From the NCBI GenBank assembly GCA_963210315.1, contig OY723300.1:1612001-1676000 (forward strand): DNA of 64,000 nt, written 5' to 3'. Below the pieces are notes generated by a model. That model did no database searches. It had not been told where the DNA came from and saw nothing but the letters and a program-made list of their open reading frames with translations. Positions 9,066 through 19,014 of the stretch are shown one piece after another. The DNA comes from Rhynchopus euleeides. Its lineage: Eukaryota > Euglenozoa > Diplonemea > Diplonemida > Diplonemidae. Each line of letters opens with the position of its first letter. Positions within the stretch are counted from its first letter, which is position 1. The translations under genes were made by a program, and so were the position numbers.

Positions 9066-12000
9066 ATGGAGTCTGAAGACCATGCGGCGCCCCGCGCCAC
9101 GAAGCTTGAGGCGCGGGACCTGGGTGTGTTGCTGCTGTCGATGATGTCGCAGAGCATTCCGGACTCAGAGGGTGGTGGGGAGGAGGTGTGCGATGTCATC
9201 GCGATGCACGTCTTCAAACGGAGGTTTCTGCAGAGGGGGAAGTTTGTGCGCGACCTGCGTGCTGTGGGTATCGACGAGGAGGTGTTCGTTTCGCTCTGCT
9301 CCGCCCTGACCCAGGAGACGCGCACCTCCAAACAGCGTGACGAGGTCGGGCTCTATCGAGACGCCGCCAGCACCACAGCTTCCCCTAAAGTCGCGAAGCA
9401 CCGCCACGGCCACCTTGGGGGCACCCTGGGCACCTCGCCACCTCCACCACCCCCCAAACCTGCCGAATCCGCGCGCCCCGCCGGGTCTATCCTTGCGAGC
9501 CTCTTCTCCGTGCGGAACATCGCCCAGGCGACAGGCTCTGTGATCGAGGAGTTCAGCAACTCGGCAGACCCCGCGAAGCTTGCCCAGGGGTTCTCCCACC
9601 TCTACCGCTCCATCGACCACGGGGGGCGGGGGTTTATATCCTGGGAGCAGCTGACAACCGCCATCATCAGCTGCGGCTCCCAGGGGTGGCTGGGGGAGAT
9701 CCCGACTCCCTTCGCCAGCTTCCGACTAGAGAAGCCCCACAAGCTGCCACACCTCTCGGGCCTTGTCGGGGTGACGAATCTGTCACTCTCCGTCCAGGAG
9801 GCGCGCAAATCCGCACGGACAGAGGACCCGCGCGCAGGGCGCAGCAAGCTGAAACAGCTCGTCTCAGGCGTGGTGCAGAAGGGGAACCCCGGTGGGTCTG
9901 CTGCTCCAGGATCCCACGGGGGTTCTGGGTTTGATAAGCCGGGAAGGCAGGCAAAGCAGCAGCAGCAGAGGTCACGCCCGGCTTCCGCCCCGACTGAGCC
10001 CCAGAGGGACCGGTCGAAGCAGATCGAGCCTGGTCTGCTGCTGGGGCTCTGCAAGTCCTCCGCAAGCTTTATCAGCCAGAAGGAGCGGTTCAACGCGGTG
10101 GTGAAGTTTGACACGCCGGGGTCCGATGTTTCCGGGCATCTCACCTGTGCTGTCTACATCGACACTTATAAGGCTGTAGCGATCGGATCCGCCGACTCCC
10201 GCATCCGGGTGTATGAGACGGAGTTTGGGAGAGAGGTCGCGAATGACACCGGGCTGCACCGCCTGGCTCTGCGGAGCCCCCCGACCTGTCTTGCCTTCTC
10301 CTCCCTCCGCAACGCGCTTGTCGTCGGCTGCCGCAATGGAGAGATCCTCAGCGCGGAGGGGGCTGTCCGCATCGGCTCTGTGACATGCGAGTTCAACCCG
10401 AAGTCCTGCGTGCAGCCGGATGGGTCTGTCGTGTCGCAGCTGCTCTCCGCGCGGGACCTCGGGGTGTTCGCGGCATTCCACAGCGGCAGCATCGTGCTAC
10501 TGGATCCTGTGTCTCTCGCATGCCTGAAGCGGTTCGAAGGCCACACCCGCGGTGTCACCAGCCTCGCCTTCTGCAGCGACTACAGCCTCCTCGTGTCTGC
10601 CGGGTTCGGCTGGGACATCTACCTCTGGATGGTGACATGGTCCCACGGGAAGCCTCTGAAGCTTGTCGACCGGACCTCCCCTCACACCGCGACGATAGCG
10701 GGCGTCGCAGCCATCCCCGGCAACGCCTGGATCGTCTCCGCAGACAAGAAGGGGGTAGTGAAGGTGTGGGATGGGCGCACTTTGGGGTGCCTGCAGTCCT
10801 TCGACATCACGCGGGACCTCAGCGCGAGGCACGCCTGCCAGTTCACCGTCACATCCCTCAGCGTGGTTAAGCCTCCGGAGGGGTCGTGGCGCATCGCCGT
10901 CGCAGGGGACAGGCAGGTGTGGACCTTCGCCCAGGAGGAGCTGGCTTTCCGCCGGGGAACCGACACATCCCCTGTTGTTACCGTGGCATACTCCGACTTC
11001 TCGAGGTTGTACTACACAGCCTCGCTGGAGAGTGTGAAGACGTGGGATAGCGGGTCGGGGATGTTGCTTACTTCACAGCCGACCGTGATATCGTCCTGCC
11101 TTGTCGAAACCGCGGCAATCAGCGCGTTTGCCGTGGAGCCCAAAGGGAGGAGGTATATAGTAGGCTACGTTTCGGGATATGTCGCGGTTTTCAACGCAAC
11201 AAACGGCGACATCATCACCCTCGAGGATATGGGTGCGGAGATTGCGGGCATCACCTGCACCGACTCACACATCATCGTCGCCAGCCTCCACGAGATCGCC
11301 CTCCTCTCTGAAACGAGCACCTCAGGCAGCTGCGGCGGGAAAGCCCTCCTGGGGAAGGGCCGTCCCAGCTGGTCTCTCAGCATCGCATTCCGCGCCAAAC
11401 GCCTTGTCGCCGCTGCGGAGGAACCCCAGCCTCCTCCTCCTCCGCCGCCACCTCCGCCTGCCGCAGCCGCGTCGCCTCGACTCGCCGCTGCGCCTGCCGG
11501 GAGACCTGCCCACTGCCACACCACCACCCCGCCAAAGCCTCAAGGGGGATGCCTTCTTCTGGGGTCCCCAACAGCAGGGGGGGCCGACCACCCAGGGTTG
11601 CCTCAGGGCGCCCCTGCAGGGGGGGCCAGGTTCTGGACAGAGGCACGGAGGCAGAAGCCGCAGGATCTCAAGGCGCTTATTCTCCGCAGGCGGAGGGAGA
11701 GGCGGGGGCTCGCCGTGGGGTGGAGGCAGGGGTCGCCGCCGCCCCCGTCTCCCCCTAGGCAGAGGGGAGGGGGCGGCGGGGGGAAGGGGGAGGGGTCCCC
11801 CACGCGTTGCGTCACCTCCGCTGGAGACGCGCGGAGCGCGTCTCCGACGAGTTCTCCGTTGGTTTCGCCGAGGGGGAAGGGAGGGGCGGGCCCTGTTGGG
11901 GGAGGTGGTGGTGGTGGTGCCGCATCCCCGGCCCCCTCCGCCCCGCCGCACCGGAACCACTTCAAATGCATCCGGAGCTTCCGGAGCCTCAACACGGAGC

Positions 12001-15000
12001 TGCTCTGCTTCGTCCCGTCGCACGAGCCGATCCGGATCGTGCACCTCCCCTCCCTCGAATACCTCAGCAGGTGGAGGCCGTTCCAAACCCTGGAATCTCC
12101 CCCATCCCTCGGGGAGCCGACCTGCGTTGCGATGTGCGGATTCACCCTGGTCCACCGGCAGCAGGAGGTTGCCTCAGGGGTTATCCAGTCCGTCCCCAAC
12201 CGGGCCCTCGTCACCGCCGTGGGGTATGCCGAAGGAGAGGTCGCCATATGGGTCGCCTCGACGGTTCCGGGGCTCACCTCCATCCTCTCCAAGACAAAGC
12301 TGCACGGCACCTCCAAACAGGATGGGCTGGCCGCCACCGCCACCTCCTCCACCTCCTCCCCCTCCACCACAGCCATCCCCCTTCATCACGGAGGGCGGAA
12401 GGTTTCCGCAGATGGGGGCGGGGGAGGTGGTGGTGGAGGTGGTGTCGCCCCAAAGGTTCTCGTCCCATCCGCTTTGGCGTATGACAACCCCACATTCAGC
12501 CTGGTGGTTGGAGGGGATGTAGGAGGGATCCAGGTGTATTGCATAGAGAAGCTCGCAAAGCCCCAACTCCGGTGGCAGCGCGACGCCCACGACGCGGGGA
12601 TTCTCTCGGTTGTGGTGGTGGATGACACGGTGGTGACGAGCGGGTCGGACCACACGGTGCGGATTTGGTCCCTCCTCTCGGGGGCTTTCGTCGCAAAGCT
12701 CGACCCTCGGGTGAAGCAGAACCTCCAGCAACAGCCCCACGGCTCCTCCTCCTCCTCCCAGCAGCAGGGCGGCGGCGGGCCCAACATACTCTCCATGCTC
12801 CGCACCCTCGGGAAGGCGGGCCTGGGGGGCGGAGGTGGTGCTGCCTCCCTGTCTATGTCAGCATCGGCAAAACCCTCTGCGGCAAAGCCTGCTGCGCTGG
12901 CCGGCGGGGCCACCTTAGGGTTCAACATGCTGAGCCTCAGCTCGGAGAAGCAACGGCTCCTCCTGGATAGCGGCGACCACACCCTCTCCTCCGACACCCC
13001 CCAAGGGGCTGGGTTCGGAGACCAGCAGCAGCAGAAGCCGCGGAAGCCAAAATCCCCTTCTACAGCCTGCCTTTCCCCGAGAGGTGGTGGAGGAGGAGCT
13101 GGAGGTGGTGTCCCCAGCCCTTCCCCAGCAGAGGAGGCACTCCCTCCGAGGCGCCGGAGTGTCATGCGGAGGAAAGGCGGGGGCGTTTCGGAGGCGGCAC
13201 CTGCGGGGTTTTATGGGGGTCGGTCTGTCTCCTTCAGTGCGAGCGGGGGTGATGTTGCTGCGGGGGTTGGTGGGCATCACAGGCTCTCGGTGGAGAGGGG
13301 CGCAGGCGGCGACGCGGCTGCCGGGCTGCCCTCCCCGAGGGGCGGGGAGGGGGGCGGAGCGGCGCACCGCGGGGTTTATCAGAAGCAGCAGTACCACGTG
13401 ACGCGGTCCACCTCCTTCTCCGGGCTGGTCCCCTTCGACCTCCCCTCGCAGTGCACCGACTTCGACGCGGTGCGCTTCTTCCTCCTCCTCGGAGCCCGGC
13501 GGCTCCGGGAGAGGCAGCAGATCCTGCAGCTGAAGGAGCAGCAGCGCAGGGCAACCTCCATATGCATCGCCCCGCGTGCCTCCATCCTGGGGCACCGCGG
13601 CAGCGCTGCCTCCGTCGACACCGCTACCGACACACCCGACCCGGCGGCAACCTCTCTCAGCCTCAACGCTGGGGGACGTGGTGGGGGTGGTGGGTGTGGG
13701 GCTTCACCCCCCAGGCTGCATGATGCTGCTGCTGCTGCTGCTGGCGAGACCCTCGGAGCAGCCTCAGCCAGGCGGAGTCTGAGCGGCAACGCGGAGCGGA
13801 GTGGTGGGGAGGGTGGTGGTGGTGGCGGCGTTTTTCTGACGGGGCTTCCGATGGGAGGTGGTGGTGGTGGGGGTGCCAGGAGGCGTTCTTCATTCACCCC
13901 GTCGGCAGCAGCTGTTCTGCGTGGTGGCGGTGTTGGGGGGTTTTCCGCGGAGGTGCGGCTCGCGACCTGCTACAACCTGACCCTGCAGTGCGTCGACACG
14001 ATTGCGAACTTCCTGAAGCCGCACGTTGTGAAGGGGGTCCGGGCGCGCGCCCGGGCCAGGTCGAACCGGAGCTCCGCCTTCGACATCCTGACCCTGCTGC
14101 ACCGCCGCCGCCGCAGCCTCGCGGGGCTGAAGCAGCAGGAGCGCAGCCTGCAGGGCACCATGATCCCACAGCAGGACGGGCCGGATGGGGATGGGTGCGG
14201 CAGCAGCAACGCCGGCAGCGCCGCCGGGGAAACCCAACCTCCTCCCACCCACCCCGCCACCACCACAGCCCCACACTCACCCCCGCCCGCATCCGCGGCG
14301 GCAGCACCCGGGGGCCGGGCCGCGCGGGGCAGGGGCGCCGCCACCACCACCTCCTCCTCCTCCCCCACCTCCGCCCCCCTCCGCAGCGGCTGGGCCCCTG
14401 CCGGGGCGGGTCGCCGCCCCCACTGGCCCGACCCCCTGCGGGCCGGAGGAGGAGGCGGCGGCGGCGATTGCGGGGAAACCCCTGCCCCAACACACACGCA
14501 CACCCCAGCTGCCACCCCGCCCGACAGCCCCGGCGTCGCTGCCGCACCCGCCGCGCTGCTCCTGGGTTGGGGGGGAGGAGGAGGTGGTGGTGGAGACGGC
14601 CTGCCGGCAGCGGTGGCGCTGCTCTGCGGTGCGGTCTGCGCATCAGTCGTGGCGTCGCGATACCTGGGGGAGAGGTGGGTTGCCGCGGGAGGGCTCTTCA
14701 CGCTGCGGACCACGCCTGGCGTGACCTCCAGCGTGGTGGTCGGCAGGGCGGCTGCGCCGCGCGCTGCGGGGCGCGGCGGAGGTGCGCCGACAGCAGCCGC
14801 GCTGCGGCGTGCCGCGGTGAAGGCGACAGCCATGTTCGCCAAAAAAAAACCCACCCCATCCGCGATGCTCCGGGATGCCGCAGCGGCAGCTGCCGCCTCT
14901 TCTGCTCCGCACCCCGTCTGCCCCGGCAGAGCTCCCCTCCCGGGTGCCACCCCCCTCCCCCTCCCCTTCTCCATGCCCCAGCAGGCAACCCAGGCACAGC

Positions 15001-15425
15001 GGGGCGGGGGAGGAGTAGCTCACCACCACCGCCACCAAGAGGCGCCGCAGGCGCCCACGGTGCTGTGTGGCTCTGACATCGCAGCGGCACTCCCCGACGA
15101 GGATGAGGAGGAGGAGGAGGTGCTGCCGGCAGGCGGTGTGCCGGCGGCGCTGCCCCCGGTGGGGGTGTCGGGGAGGGGCGTGTCGGGGTGTGGTGGTTCG
15201 GCGGCGTTCCCCGCGTTCCGCCCGGGCAGCGCGATCCCGGTGTGCCTGCAGAGGGCGATGCGGCCCGCGGGGGGCGGGCGGAGGCTGGGAGGAGGTGGTG
15301 TGGGGAAGGCAGGGCGGGGTGCCGGGTGTGGCGTGATACCCGGGCATGCGGAGCTGCTGCATCAGGCGCTCAGACAGGCGCGGCCCGCAGGGCTGGCGGA
15401 GGCGGATGTCAGCATGGTGCGGTGA
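9066..15425 (+). CDS. Giant EF-hand/WD40 protein
   Basis: 2119 residues from ATG in one open frame. About residues 176-203 form a degenerate EF-hand (LYRSIDHGGRGFISWEQL). Residues about 345-760 carry WD-type repeats (SADSRIRVYE, GHTRGVTSLAF, WDIYLWM, GVVKVWDG), and a further block at about 970-1210 ends in SGSDHTVRIWSLLSG. EF-hand followed by two WD40 propellers resembles the WDR49/WDR64/EFCAB8 architecture (architecture only; I cannot run an alignment). Residues about 1210-2119 are low complexity (poly-Gly, Pro, Ala, acidic) with two better-conserved-looking patches, near 1447-1498 (helical, RLRERQQILQLKEQQRR) and 1632-1698 (basic, RARARARSNRSS). Many coding GGTGG/GGAGG microsatellites. Unrecognised introns in the tail cannot be excluded. 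Confidence 0.8.
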   Translation: MESEDHAAPRATKLEARDLGVLLLSMMSQSIPDSEGGGEEVCDVIAMHVFKRRFLQRGKFVRDLRAVGIDEEVFVSLCSALTQETRTSKQRDEVGLYRDAASTTASPKVAKHRHGHLGGTLGTSPPPPPPKPAESARPAGSILASLFSVRNIAQATGSVIEEFSNSADPAKLAQGFSHLYRSIDHGGRGFISWEQLTTAIISCGSQGWLGEIPTPFASFRLEKPHKLPHLSGLVGVTNLSLSVQEARKSARTEDPRAGRSKLKQLVSGVVQKGNPGGSAAPGSHGGSGFDKPGRQAKQQQQRSRPASAPTEPQRDRSKQIEPGLLLGLCKSSASFISQKERFNAVVKFDTPGSDVSGHLTCAVYIDTYKAVAIGSADSRIRVYETEFGREVANDTGLHRLALRSPPTCLAFSSLRNALVVGCRNGEILSAEGAVRIGSVTCEFNPKSCVQPDGSVVSQLLSARDLGVFAAFHSGSIVLLDPVSLACLKRFEGHTRGVTSLAFCSDYSLLVSAGFGWDIYLWMVTWSHGKPLKLVDRTSPHTATIAGVAAIPGNAWIVSADKKGVVKVWDGRTLGCLQSFDITRDLSARHACQFTVTSLSVVKPPEGSWRIAVAGDRQVWTFAQEELAFRRGTDTSPVVTVAYSDFSRLYYTASLESVKTWDSGSGMLLTSQPTVISSCLVETAAISAFAVEPKGRRYIVGYVSGYVAVFNATNGDIITLEDMGAEIAGITCTDSHIIVASLHEIALLSETSTSGSCGGKALLGKGRPSWSLSIAFRAKRLVAAAEEPQPPPPPPPPPPAAAASPRLAAAPAGRPAHCHTTTPPKPQGGCLLLGSPTAGGADHPGLPQGAPAGGARFWTEARRQKPQDLKALILRRRRERRGLAVGWRQGSPPPPSPPRQRGGGGGGKGEGSPTRCVTSAGDARSASPTSSPLVSPRGKGGAGPVGGGGGGGAASPAPSAPPHRNHFKCIRSFRSLNTELLCFVPSHEPIRIVHLPSLEYLSRWRPFQTLESPPSLGEPTCVAMCGFTLVHRQQEVASGVIQSVPNRALVTAVGYAEGEVAIWVASTVPGLTSILSKTKLHGTSKQDGLAATATSSTSSPSTTAIPLHHGGRKVSADGGGGGGGGGGVAPKVLVPSALAYDNPTFSLVVGGDVGGIQVYCIEKLAKPQLRWQRDAHDAGILSVVVVDDTVVTSGSDHTVRIWSLLSGAFVAKLDPRVKQNLQQQPHGSSSSSQQQGGGGPNILSMLRTLGKAGLGGGGGAASLSMSASAKPSAAKPAALAGGATLGFNMLSLSSEKQRLLLDSGDHTLSSDTPQGAGFGDQQQQKPRKPKSPSTACLSPRGGGGGAGGGVPSPSPAEEALPPRRRSVMRRKGGGVSEAAPAGFYGGRSVSFSASGGDVAAGVGGHHRLSVERGAGGDAAAGLPSPRGGEGGGAAHRGVYQKQQYHVTRSTSFSGLVPFDLPSQCTDFDAVRFFLLLGARRLRERQQILQLKEQQRRATSICIAPRASILGHRGSAASVDTATDTPDPAATSLSLNAGGRGGGGGCGASPPRLHDAAAAAAGETLGAASARRSLSGNAERSGGEGGGGGGVFLTGLPMGGGGGGGARRRSSFTPSAAAVLRGGGVGGFSAEVRLATCYNLTLQCVDTIANFLKPHVVKGVRARARARSNRSSAFDILTLLHRRRRSLAGLKQQERSLQGTMIPQQDGPDGDGCGSSNAGSAAGETQPPPTHPATTTAPHSPPPASAAAAPGGRAARGRGAATTTSSSSPTSAPLRSGWAPAGAGRRPHWPDPLRAGGGGGGGDCGETPAPTHTHTPAATPPDSPGVAAAPAALLLGWGGGGGGGGDGLPAAVALLCGAVCASVVASRYLGERWVAAGGLFTLRTTPGVTSSVVVGRAAAPRAAGRGGGAPTAAALRRAAVKATAMFAKKKPTPSAMLRDAAAAAAASSAPHPVCPGRAPLPGATPLPLPFSMPQQATQAQRGGGGVAHHHRHQEAPQAPTVLCGSDIAAALPDEDEEEEEVLPAGGVPAALPPVGVSGRGVSGCGGSAAFPAFRPGSAIPVCLQRAMRPAGGGRRLGGGGVGKAGRGAGCGVIPGHAELLHQALRQARPAGLAEADVSMVR

Positions 15426-15562
15426 AAGGTTGTGGCGGGTGGAGGGGGGGGTGGCAGATGGATACATCTGCAAGCAGTCCCCTTCCGGTGTCCCCCGTGT
15501 CCCTCCCTCCCTCCTCCCCTTTCTGAAACCTGGGGAGCTGGGGAGTGAGGGTGGTGCTGTTT

Positions 15563-15646
15563 GTGTAGTGATAGTGGTTTTAAGTGGGTAACCCTGCGCG
15601 GATTTGTGCCCACTCCCCGCCCACCCCTACGTCACAGCGGATGCCC
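15563..15646 (+). repeat. 84-bp dispersed repeat, copy 1
   Basis: Matches 34792-34875 with about one mismatch (GCGGATTTGTGCC here, GCGGATCTGTGCC there). It starts GTGTAGTGATAGTGG and can pair AGTGGG with CCCACT around a GC-rich loop. It lies about 140 bp after the EF-hand/WD40 stop. Flanks differ at the two sites, so it was dispersed. It could be a LINE/SINE tail or a small RNA-derived sequence; the sequence does not decide. Confidence 0.7.
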
Positions 15647-16011
15647 GTGGTGCTGTTTGTGTTGGGTGTGTTGGAAGAGATGCGGAGAAGAGATGGCGGA
15701 TGAGCGATGCCTTTTTTTTGTAAGGGAAAAAATATGAACATTTGTAAGCGCCCCTTGTGTGTCTCACCACCCGACCTGGGAGAGGGGTGTTGGGGGCCAC
15801 TTCCGTGGCCTTCACCGCGCCCTCCCCACCGCCCGTCCCGGCATGCCCTACCAGGGGGTGGGGCAGGGGTGGGTGTTACGTCTAACTATTGAACTGTGAT
15901 GTTGGGGGAATGTGCAGGCCGTGCAGAAGCTCAGATCGCATCATTATGGAAGAGTAGCCCCTCCTCTCCCCGCCCCTCTGGCACATCTTTTTTTTTGGCA
16001 CGCATTTTCAC

Positions 16012-16180
16012 CACACTTCGATGTGGGCGGAAAGTGTCACGTGCTGTGTTCGTGCCCTTGTGCTCCTCACTCACAACACCATCATCAGCAGGAGTGTGAG
16101 GGTGGAAGCGTCAACGCAAAATAGAAACTATAGCAAAAAGTGCCGAACAAAGCGCAGAGACACTTTTTCAGTGCATTTTT
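16012..16180 (+). repeat. Solo terminal-repeat remnant of the tyrosine-recombinase retroelement family
   Basis: A diverged match to the A then B terminal repeats of the element at 53003-57882, read on the opposite strand to that copy's + sequence: GCGGAAAGTGTCAC, CATCATCAGCAGGAG, GGAAGCGTCAACGC, then GACACTTTTTC. No internal region, so it is the equivalent of a solo terminal repeat. An old fossil. Confidence 0.55.
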
Positions 16181-16489
16181 CTGAGATCGCATGGGGGGTG
16201 GGAGGGTGGGGGTGCATTGAGGCAACTATCACACACCAACACCAACACCAACACCAACCACCAGGCATTTACACAACCAAAGCACCACAGAGGGGGAGGG
16301 GGGGGCAGGGGATTGGGAGGGGAGGGGGGGGGTCGGGGTTTCCCCACCCCCTTACCCCCCCCCCTCTCCTCTCCCCCCCTTCTTCCCCACACACACAACA
16401 CACAGCCTCTGAGGAAGAGGCGGTGGGTTATTCCTTTGCAACCCCCTTACCCCCCCCTCTCATCCCTCCTTCCCCTTCTTCGGGGTGCG

Positions 16490-18010
16490 ATGGGGAACAC
16501 ATCCTCAGCCTCGGAGGGCAGCATGCGTATCACGAGCGTGCATGTCCAGGTCGAGCGGACCCTGTGGGGGAAGGCTTGCGAGGTTATCGCACAGCAGGAG
16601 CGGGGCCAGGTGATGGACATCGTGGGGGTGGACCTGATCGAGGAGAACGAAGGGCTCTGGAAGGAGCTGTGCGACCTCGCCGACATCCTCGGGAGCTACC
16701 GGGATCAGATGACCGAAATGGCGCGCCGGCGGGACGAGACACGCCGGAAGCTCGTCGGGCACCAGAAAATCCTCCTCGAAGACCAGATCCGCGGGATGCT
16801 GGAGAAGGTGCGCGACCTCAACGGGCTCTCCCACGGATCCTCCCGCCTCGCCACCTCCCTCCTGGGAGCCAGCGACACGCGGCAGCTGCGCGGGGGCGGG
16901 CAGCAGGCAAGCCTGAAGCCAACCTCATCCGCTTCCCTCATCTCCGGCTCGTCTGCGTCGCTCAGCTCCACCATCTCGTCGGCGACGAATTCATCCGGGT
17001 CGAAGGGCTCGAAAGACATAGGGGAGTATAAGGCTTTCATGTCTGTCAAGTCGGTTGACGAGATGCGGCGCCTGGAGTCAATCGCAGACGAGGTGCGCGA
17101 GATGCTGCGGGAGGAATCGCGGCTCCTCCTGGAGGACATCGAGTGGGTGAGGTGTGAGATCGACGCGGAGATGCAGAGCAGGAGCAAGCTGGAGTGTGCG
17201 GAGGACGCCCCGGTCTCCGCCTTGCTCAGCCTGAAGCAGGAGCTGGAGGTGGCGGACGACAGGGAGCACTGGTCGAACCGGTTACGCCGAGCCCCCGACT
17301 CGCGGCGGAAGCTGTCCGACGAGCAGGACTACGACCCGCCACACCTCAAGGTTGTAGGATCGGGTGGCCTCGCAGGCGTGTTTGCCGCAGCAGCCGCGCG
17401 CTCGCTCGTCTCCCCTCCCCTCGGCCCCTCCCTGCCGGGAGGTGAAGAGGGGGTGGGGGTGGGCAGTGCGCTGCCCAGCGTGAGGTCGTCCCCCGTGTGC
17501 TCGCCACGCGCAGCGCATGTCGAGCAGGATGACGAGAGGGCGTGTGAAGAGGCGCGTGATTGGCTCGCTCTCACGGTGGATATCGGCGGGGAGGATCAGG
17601 CAGGCATCGATTCGGCAATAACGGTGTGTATAGGGGGGCAGAATGGGGCAAGCGTGGGGGAGGGAGGGGGGGTGGCTTCGTTAAATCGAGTGTCTTGCCG
17701 TTTTTTTCACTCGAGGTGAGAAACAAAGGTGGGTGGGCAGCGCTTTGGGGGACAATCTGGCCTTTGCCTTGTTGCGATGGCTGTGCGGCACATTCACAGC
17801 AAGCCTCCATCAGGCAACACACGGGAGGTTTTACTCATCACAGGTTTGCAAACAAACCTGATCTTTTTTTTGCCCTTTCCTGCCCCTTGCTGTCCCCACC
17901 CGGTCAGGCACACCAATGCACAACCACAGATGCTCGAGCAGCAGCCGCGGAAACGCGGGCAGACTCCTGGGGACCGGTTCGACTTCGGCCTTGATGACAT
18001 GAGCGACTAA
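16490..18010 (+). CDS. Coiled-coil protein with myristoylation-type N-terminus, two exons
   Basis: Exon 1 is 16490-17623 and exon 2 most likely 17930-18010, about 404 residues. The N-terminus MGNTSSASEG fits an N-myristoylation signal (Gly2, Ser6), suggesting a membrane-attached cytosolic protein. Residues about 20-110 and 185-260 are charged and helical with heptad-like spacing (RRRDETRRKLVGHQKILLED; MRRLESIADEVREML), separated by a Ser-rich linker. The proposed intron (17624-17929) starts GTGTGT and ends ACCACAG; it replaces a G-rich, biased read-through by a plausible acidic end (DRFDFGLDDMSD). An alternative acceptor at 17905-17906 gives a different tail. No family recognised; function unknown. 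Confidence 0.65.
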
Positions 18011-19014
18011 CCCAGCCACCCGTCCCCTGGCCCGGGTCCACGCCTGGGAGAGAAGGGTTGGCAACACATGCATGCATGGTGTGAAAATCCGGCGCCATTT
18101 ATGTTTGTTGTGCGATCGACAAAAAAGTAGTCCGGAACTGGGTGTCTGCAATAAAGCGAAATGAGTACGATTTTGTGAAGTGCAGGCCGCACCGAGCAAC
18201 TCTGGCCTTCGCTCCGATCCCTGCAGCCACCGCATGCGCAAGCACAGCCTCCTTTGCCAAGGGGGTGTTGATTCGTAGGCGTGTGTGTGGTGGTGCAGCG
18301 GTGATCGCATCGGTGTTGATCTGCACTCCTACAAAAGAAGAGTGTTTCGCACGCGTGTGTGTGTGTGTGTATTGTGTGACACGCTCAGCGCGTGGTAGAC
18401 CCTGTGTATTGCAACTCGGAACTTGCCTTCCCAGCTTCCTCAAACCCGAGCGGGAGATCCTGCCTTCCTATGTTTCAGCAGAACGTGTGTGGGACAGTCG
18501 TGGCATCAAAGTTCCACACGGTGCAACCTGCACTAAACCTAGGGAGGCAACGTGTGTCACTGTTGTGGGGCCCTGCACACAAGAGGCGCTCAGAGGGATG
18601 TGTGCCTGAAGGGTGTGTCGGCCCCACCGGCATGAGGTGTTGGATGCAAACAGAGGTCGGGCAGGCCGATCCTGCGCCCGTATGCCTGTGGAGGCAAGCT
18701 TGGGGTTGCCTTATCGGGAGCTCGTAGCGAACATCAGTGCCGCGAACTGCCCACTGCACAAGAAGCATGATGAACTCGCTCCCACACCCTCTCCCCACGC
18801 CCCCCTCCCTCGTGTGGCGCGGAGGCGTGGCAGTCGTGGGGTGGTGGGTGGGTTCGCGGCCTGTTTCTGTGCATGTAGCAATCGGTCTTGTCGGCAGAAC
18901 CACACGCTCTGGTGGTGGTTCACTTGACACACACAACATGCAGGCAGTGCCGTTGCACACGACACACAAGCAGGCACGAACGTGTTGTGCAACCACAGCA
19001 CGTCAGTGGGTGAG
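18011..19014. other. Intergenic upstream of the NLR-like gene
   Basis: About 1 kb without a supportable gene. It contains a (GT)n tract near 18352-18371 and mixed-composition sequence unlike the C-rich spacers elsewhere. Promoter elements are presumably here but none can be recognised. Confidence 0.5.

Larger units (their letters stand above)
15426..16489. other. Intergenic between the two WD40/coiled-coil genes
   Basis: No gene seen. Holds the 84-bp dispersed repeat (15563-15646), an old terminal-repeat remnant of the tyrosine-recombinase retroelement family (about 16012-16180), an (ACCAAC)n microsatellite near 16231-16260, and long G and C runs immediately upstream of the next start codon. 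Confidence 0.6.

Noticed and set aside
11165-15473. Long minus-strand and alternative-frame ORFs over the EF-hand/WD40 gene
   Set aside because: Shadow frames produced by GC-rich codons; their Arg/Pro/Gly composition mirrors the real gene.
15563-15646. 84-bp repeat as a tRNA gene
   Set aside because: A GTAGTG...GTGG head is reminiscent of a tRNA A box, but no B box or cloverleaf can be drawn.
18142-18609. 155-codon frame between the coiled-coil and NLR-like genes
   Set aside because: No ATG-supported domain or family resemblance; it overlaps (GT)n sequence.
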